From the IMG/VR virus record IMGVR_UViG_3300038466_000011, positions 1-22,594 of that record: a stretch of 22,594 nucleotides of DNA; one strand, 5' to 3'. The notes beneath the pieces were generated by a model. That model was given only the letters and a program-made list of their open reading frames with translations, was not told the DNA's origin and did not search any database. Positions 21,168 through 22,594 of this stretch are shown in pieces. Position numbers and translations under genes: made by a program. Position 1 is the first letter of the stretch, and each line of letters starts with the position of its first letter. The stretch is from a virus.

Positions 21168-21899
21168 ATGGGTTCGTATATATTGAAAAACTGCAAGCTT
21201 TACGTGGGCGGTTTTGATTTGAGCGGAGACTTAAATAAGATGGCCGTCGCCTCCGCTGTTGAGAGTAAGGATAAGACGTTCTTTGGTTGCACGACTAAGA
21301 TCGGCCAGGCCGGAATGTTTGAGAATGGGTTCTCGCACGAGGGCATGTGGCAAGCCGGTGACAGTCCTGATCTAATCGATCATGTTCTGTGGGACAAGAT
21401 GGGATTATCTGATGAGGTCATGACCGTTTGTCCGACAGACGGCGCGCAAGGTGATCCGGCTTACGTGATGAAAACACTCCAAGCCAACTACGTACCCGAG
21501 GGAACAGTCGGCGAGATGTTCAAGTTCAAGGTTGATGGCAAAGGAGACAATCTCATCCGGGCGACTGTCATGGAGACAGGGGCTAAAATAGCCACCTATA
21601 ATGGTACGGCCCGAAATCTCGGGGCCGTCACGTCTAGCCAAAAATTGTACTGTGCGATACACGTAACAGCGGTTGCGGGGACCACACCGACTCTGAACGT
21701 TGTGATCGAATCGGATGACGCTGAAGGGTTTGCATCTCCTGTAACAAGAGCGACTTTTACTCAGGCAACGGCGATCGGCGCGGAGATGCTGGCGGCTGTC
21801 GCGGGCCCGATCACGGATACGTGGTGGCGGGCAAAATGCACGATAGGCGGTACGGGTAGTCCGAGCTTTACAATTGTCATTACTGTAGGTATCCAATAG
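21168..21899 (+). CDS. Tail-tube-like protein 1
   Basis: TAGGAGG precedes the ATG. The 243-residue protein begins MGSYILKNCKLYVGGFDLSG, then FFGCTTKIGQAGMFENGF, a pattern like the start of the next gene product (KDASVVLNSVDLSDHV ... AMGATTKHSIPGLK). The middle has MFKFKVDGKGDNLIRATVME and the C-terminal part is an Ala/Thr/Gly-rich beta domain (TWWRAKCTIGGTGSPSF). It is likely a tail tube or tube-associated protein with an added domain. A terminator separates it from the shorter relative. Confidence 0.65.
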   Translation: MGSYILKNCKLYVGGFDLSGDLNKMAVASAVESKDKTFFGCTTKIGQAGMFENGFSHEGMWQAGDSPDLIDHVLWDKMGLSDEVMTVCPTDGAQGDPAYVMKTLQANYVPEGTVGEMFKFKVDGKGDNLIRATVMETGAKIATYNGTARNLGAVTSSQKLYCAIHVTAVAGTTPTLNVVIESDDAEGFASPVTRATFTQATAIGAEMLAAVAGPITDTWWRAKCTIGGTGSPSFTIVITVGIQ

Positions 21900-21930
21900 T
21901 CGGAAAACAACCAAAAAAATATACGAGAAG

Positions 21931-21954
21931 GGGCACCTTACAGGTGTCCTTTTT
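21931..21954 (+). terminator. Intrinsic terminator between tail-tube-like genes
   Basis: GGGCACCT (21931-21938) pairs with AGGTGTCC (21942-21949), eight pairs with one G-U, three-base loop TAC, followed by five T (21950-21954). A CCCAAAATAT motif follows. It may reduce transcription of later tail genes or require antitermination. The following gene has its own strong GAGGAGG ribosome site. Confidence 0.75.
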
Positions 21955-21988
21955 ATCGCCCAAAATATGAGATGAGGAGGTTAAAACA

Positions 21989-22405
21989 ATGGCAAGTTTT
22001 GTACTGAAAGATGCGAGTGTCGTCTTAAATAGCGTGGACTTAAGCGACCACGTCAAGCAGGTTGAACTTCCGATGGAGATGATGGCACAGGACAACACGG
22101 CTATGGGTGCCACGACCAAGCATTCCATTCCAGGACTCAAGGATGCGAAGATTTCCATCACGTTCCTGCAGGATTTTGCGGCCTCTAAGGTAGATGCGAC
22201 CATATGGCCGCTCTACAACGCCGGTACCAGTTTCACACTGGTAATCAAGCCGACAAGCGCAGCGGTAAGTGCGACCAATCCGTCATTCACGATGACGGTA
22301 TTCTGCAAGACCTACAATCCGATCTCGGGCAATGTCGGTAGTGTAGCCGACACGAAGGTCGATTTCGAGATCAGTTCCGGCGACGTTGTCAGAGCGACTA
22401 CATAA
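21989..22405 (+). CDS. Major tail (tube) protein
   Basis: The 138-residue product has MASFVLKDASVVLNSVDLSD, then AMGATTKHSIPGLKDAKISI, TFLQDFAASKVDATIWPLYN, AVSATNPSFTMTVFCKTYNP and DTKVDFEISSGDVVRATT. This block order and length match siphophage major tail proteins I know. It polymerises into the tail tube. GAGGAGG lies nine bases before the ATG. The assembly chaperone follows, the expected gene order. Confidence 0.8.
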   Translation: MASFVLKDASVVLNSVDLSDHVKQVELPMEMMAQDNTAMGATTKHSIPGLKDAKISITFLQDFAASKVDATIWPLYNAGTSFTLVIKPTSAAVSATNPSFTMTVFCKTYNPISGNVGSVADTKVDFEISSGDVVRATT

Positions 22406-22418
22406 GGAGTGAGTAGAT

Positions 22419-22594
22419 ATGGCAAAACCGAAATATCTCACCCGCGAGAGTATCCTGGCGGCTGATGATGTCCAGATCGAAGATGTAGAAGTCCCTGAAT
22501 GGGGTGGGAAGGTCAGGGTTAGGGGTCTTTCCGGTACGGAGCGGGATGCTTTCGAGGCAACCATGCTTGACAACAAATGCAACGTGACAAAGAA
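22419..22594 (+). CDS. Tail assembly chaperone, 3' end outside window
   Basis: ATG 22419, with AAGGAG upstream, opens a frame that runs to the window end (58 residues seen). The visible part, MAKPKYLTRESILAADDVQI then VPEWGGKVRVRGLSGTERDA, is typical of siphophage tail assembly chaperones placed right after the major tail gene. They bind the tape measure protein during tail assembly. Many use a programmed frameshift to a longer product, which would lie beyond the window. Confidence 0.8.
   Translation, partial: MAKPKYLTRESILAADDVQIEDVEVPEWGGKVRVRGLSGTERDAFEATMLDNKCNVTK

Overview
The window is a stretch of tailed-phage (siphovirus-type, HK97-like) genome, either a free phage or a prophage. All supported genes are on the + strand and are tightly packed, with ATGA, GTGA and TAATG stop/start overlaps and strong AAGGAGG-type ribosome binding sites. 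A YopX-family protein, a P27-type terminase pair and these ribosome sites suggest a Bacillota-like host, but the host is an inference and nothing here fixes it. No integrase, repressor, tRNA, CRISPR array or host gene is visible.

Layout. (1) 1-4446: an accessory operon of small genes. It opens inside a gene carrying eleven 18-bp in-frame repeats, followed by a YopX protein, a membrane-anchored lysozyme-like protein, Cys-rich microproteins, a frameshifted beta-helix-like gene, a two-helix membrane protein, a zinc-finger-like protein and several unrecognised ORFs. (2) 4447-4652: the main non-coding gap, with a consensus-like promoter and an intrinsic terminator about 30-50 bases downstream of the predicted start, the arrangement expected for antitermination control. 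(3) 4653-9410: a small HTH-like ORF, an HNH-like nuclease, and structural proteins, including a 972-residue mosaic fibre-like protein with a beta-propeller inserted between DUF2341-like and LamG-like domains. (4) 9395-12081: packaging genes: HNH endonuclease, a small membrane protein, a candidate cos-type element, TerS and TerL. (5) 12082-18341: head genes: two-helix miniprotein, portal-MuF fusion, prohead protease with an extra N-terminal domain, a structured leader with terminator, major capsid protein, and two probable head accessory proteins. (6) 18368-22594: connector and tail genes: conserved small proteins (one frameshifted), gp6-like connector, head closure protein, HK97 gp10-like, DUF3168 tail completion protein, two tail-tube-like proteins separated by a terminator, and the start of a tail assembly chaperone cut by the window end.

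The genes from 9395 onward form one virion assembly programme: HNH, TerS and TerL cut and package DNA through the portal; protease and capsid protein build and mature the head; connector, closure and completion proteins join the tail tube. The most interesting non-standard signals are the MCP leader with mutually exclusive pairings, three terminators with shared flanking sequence, the propeller insertion, a perfect internal ribosome site inside the protease gene, and the tandem beta-helix-type repeat at the left edge. Two genes are broken by single-base frameshifts, and both could be repaired by one extra G, so assembly error has to be considered.
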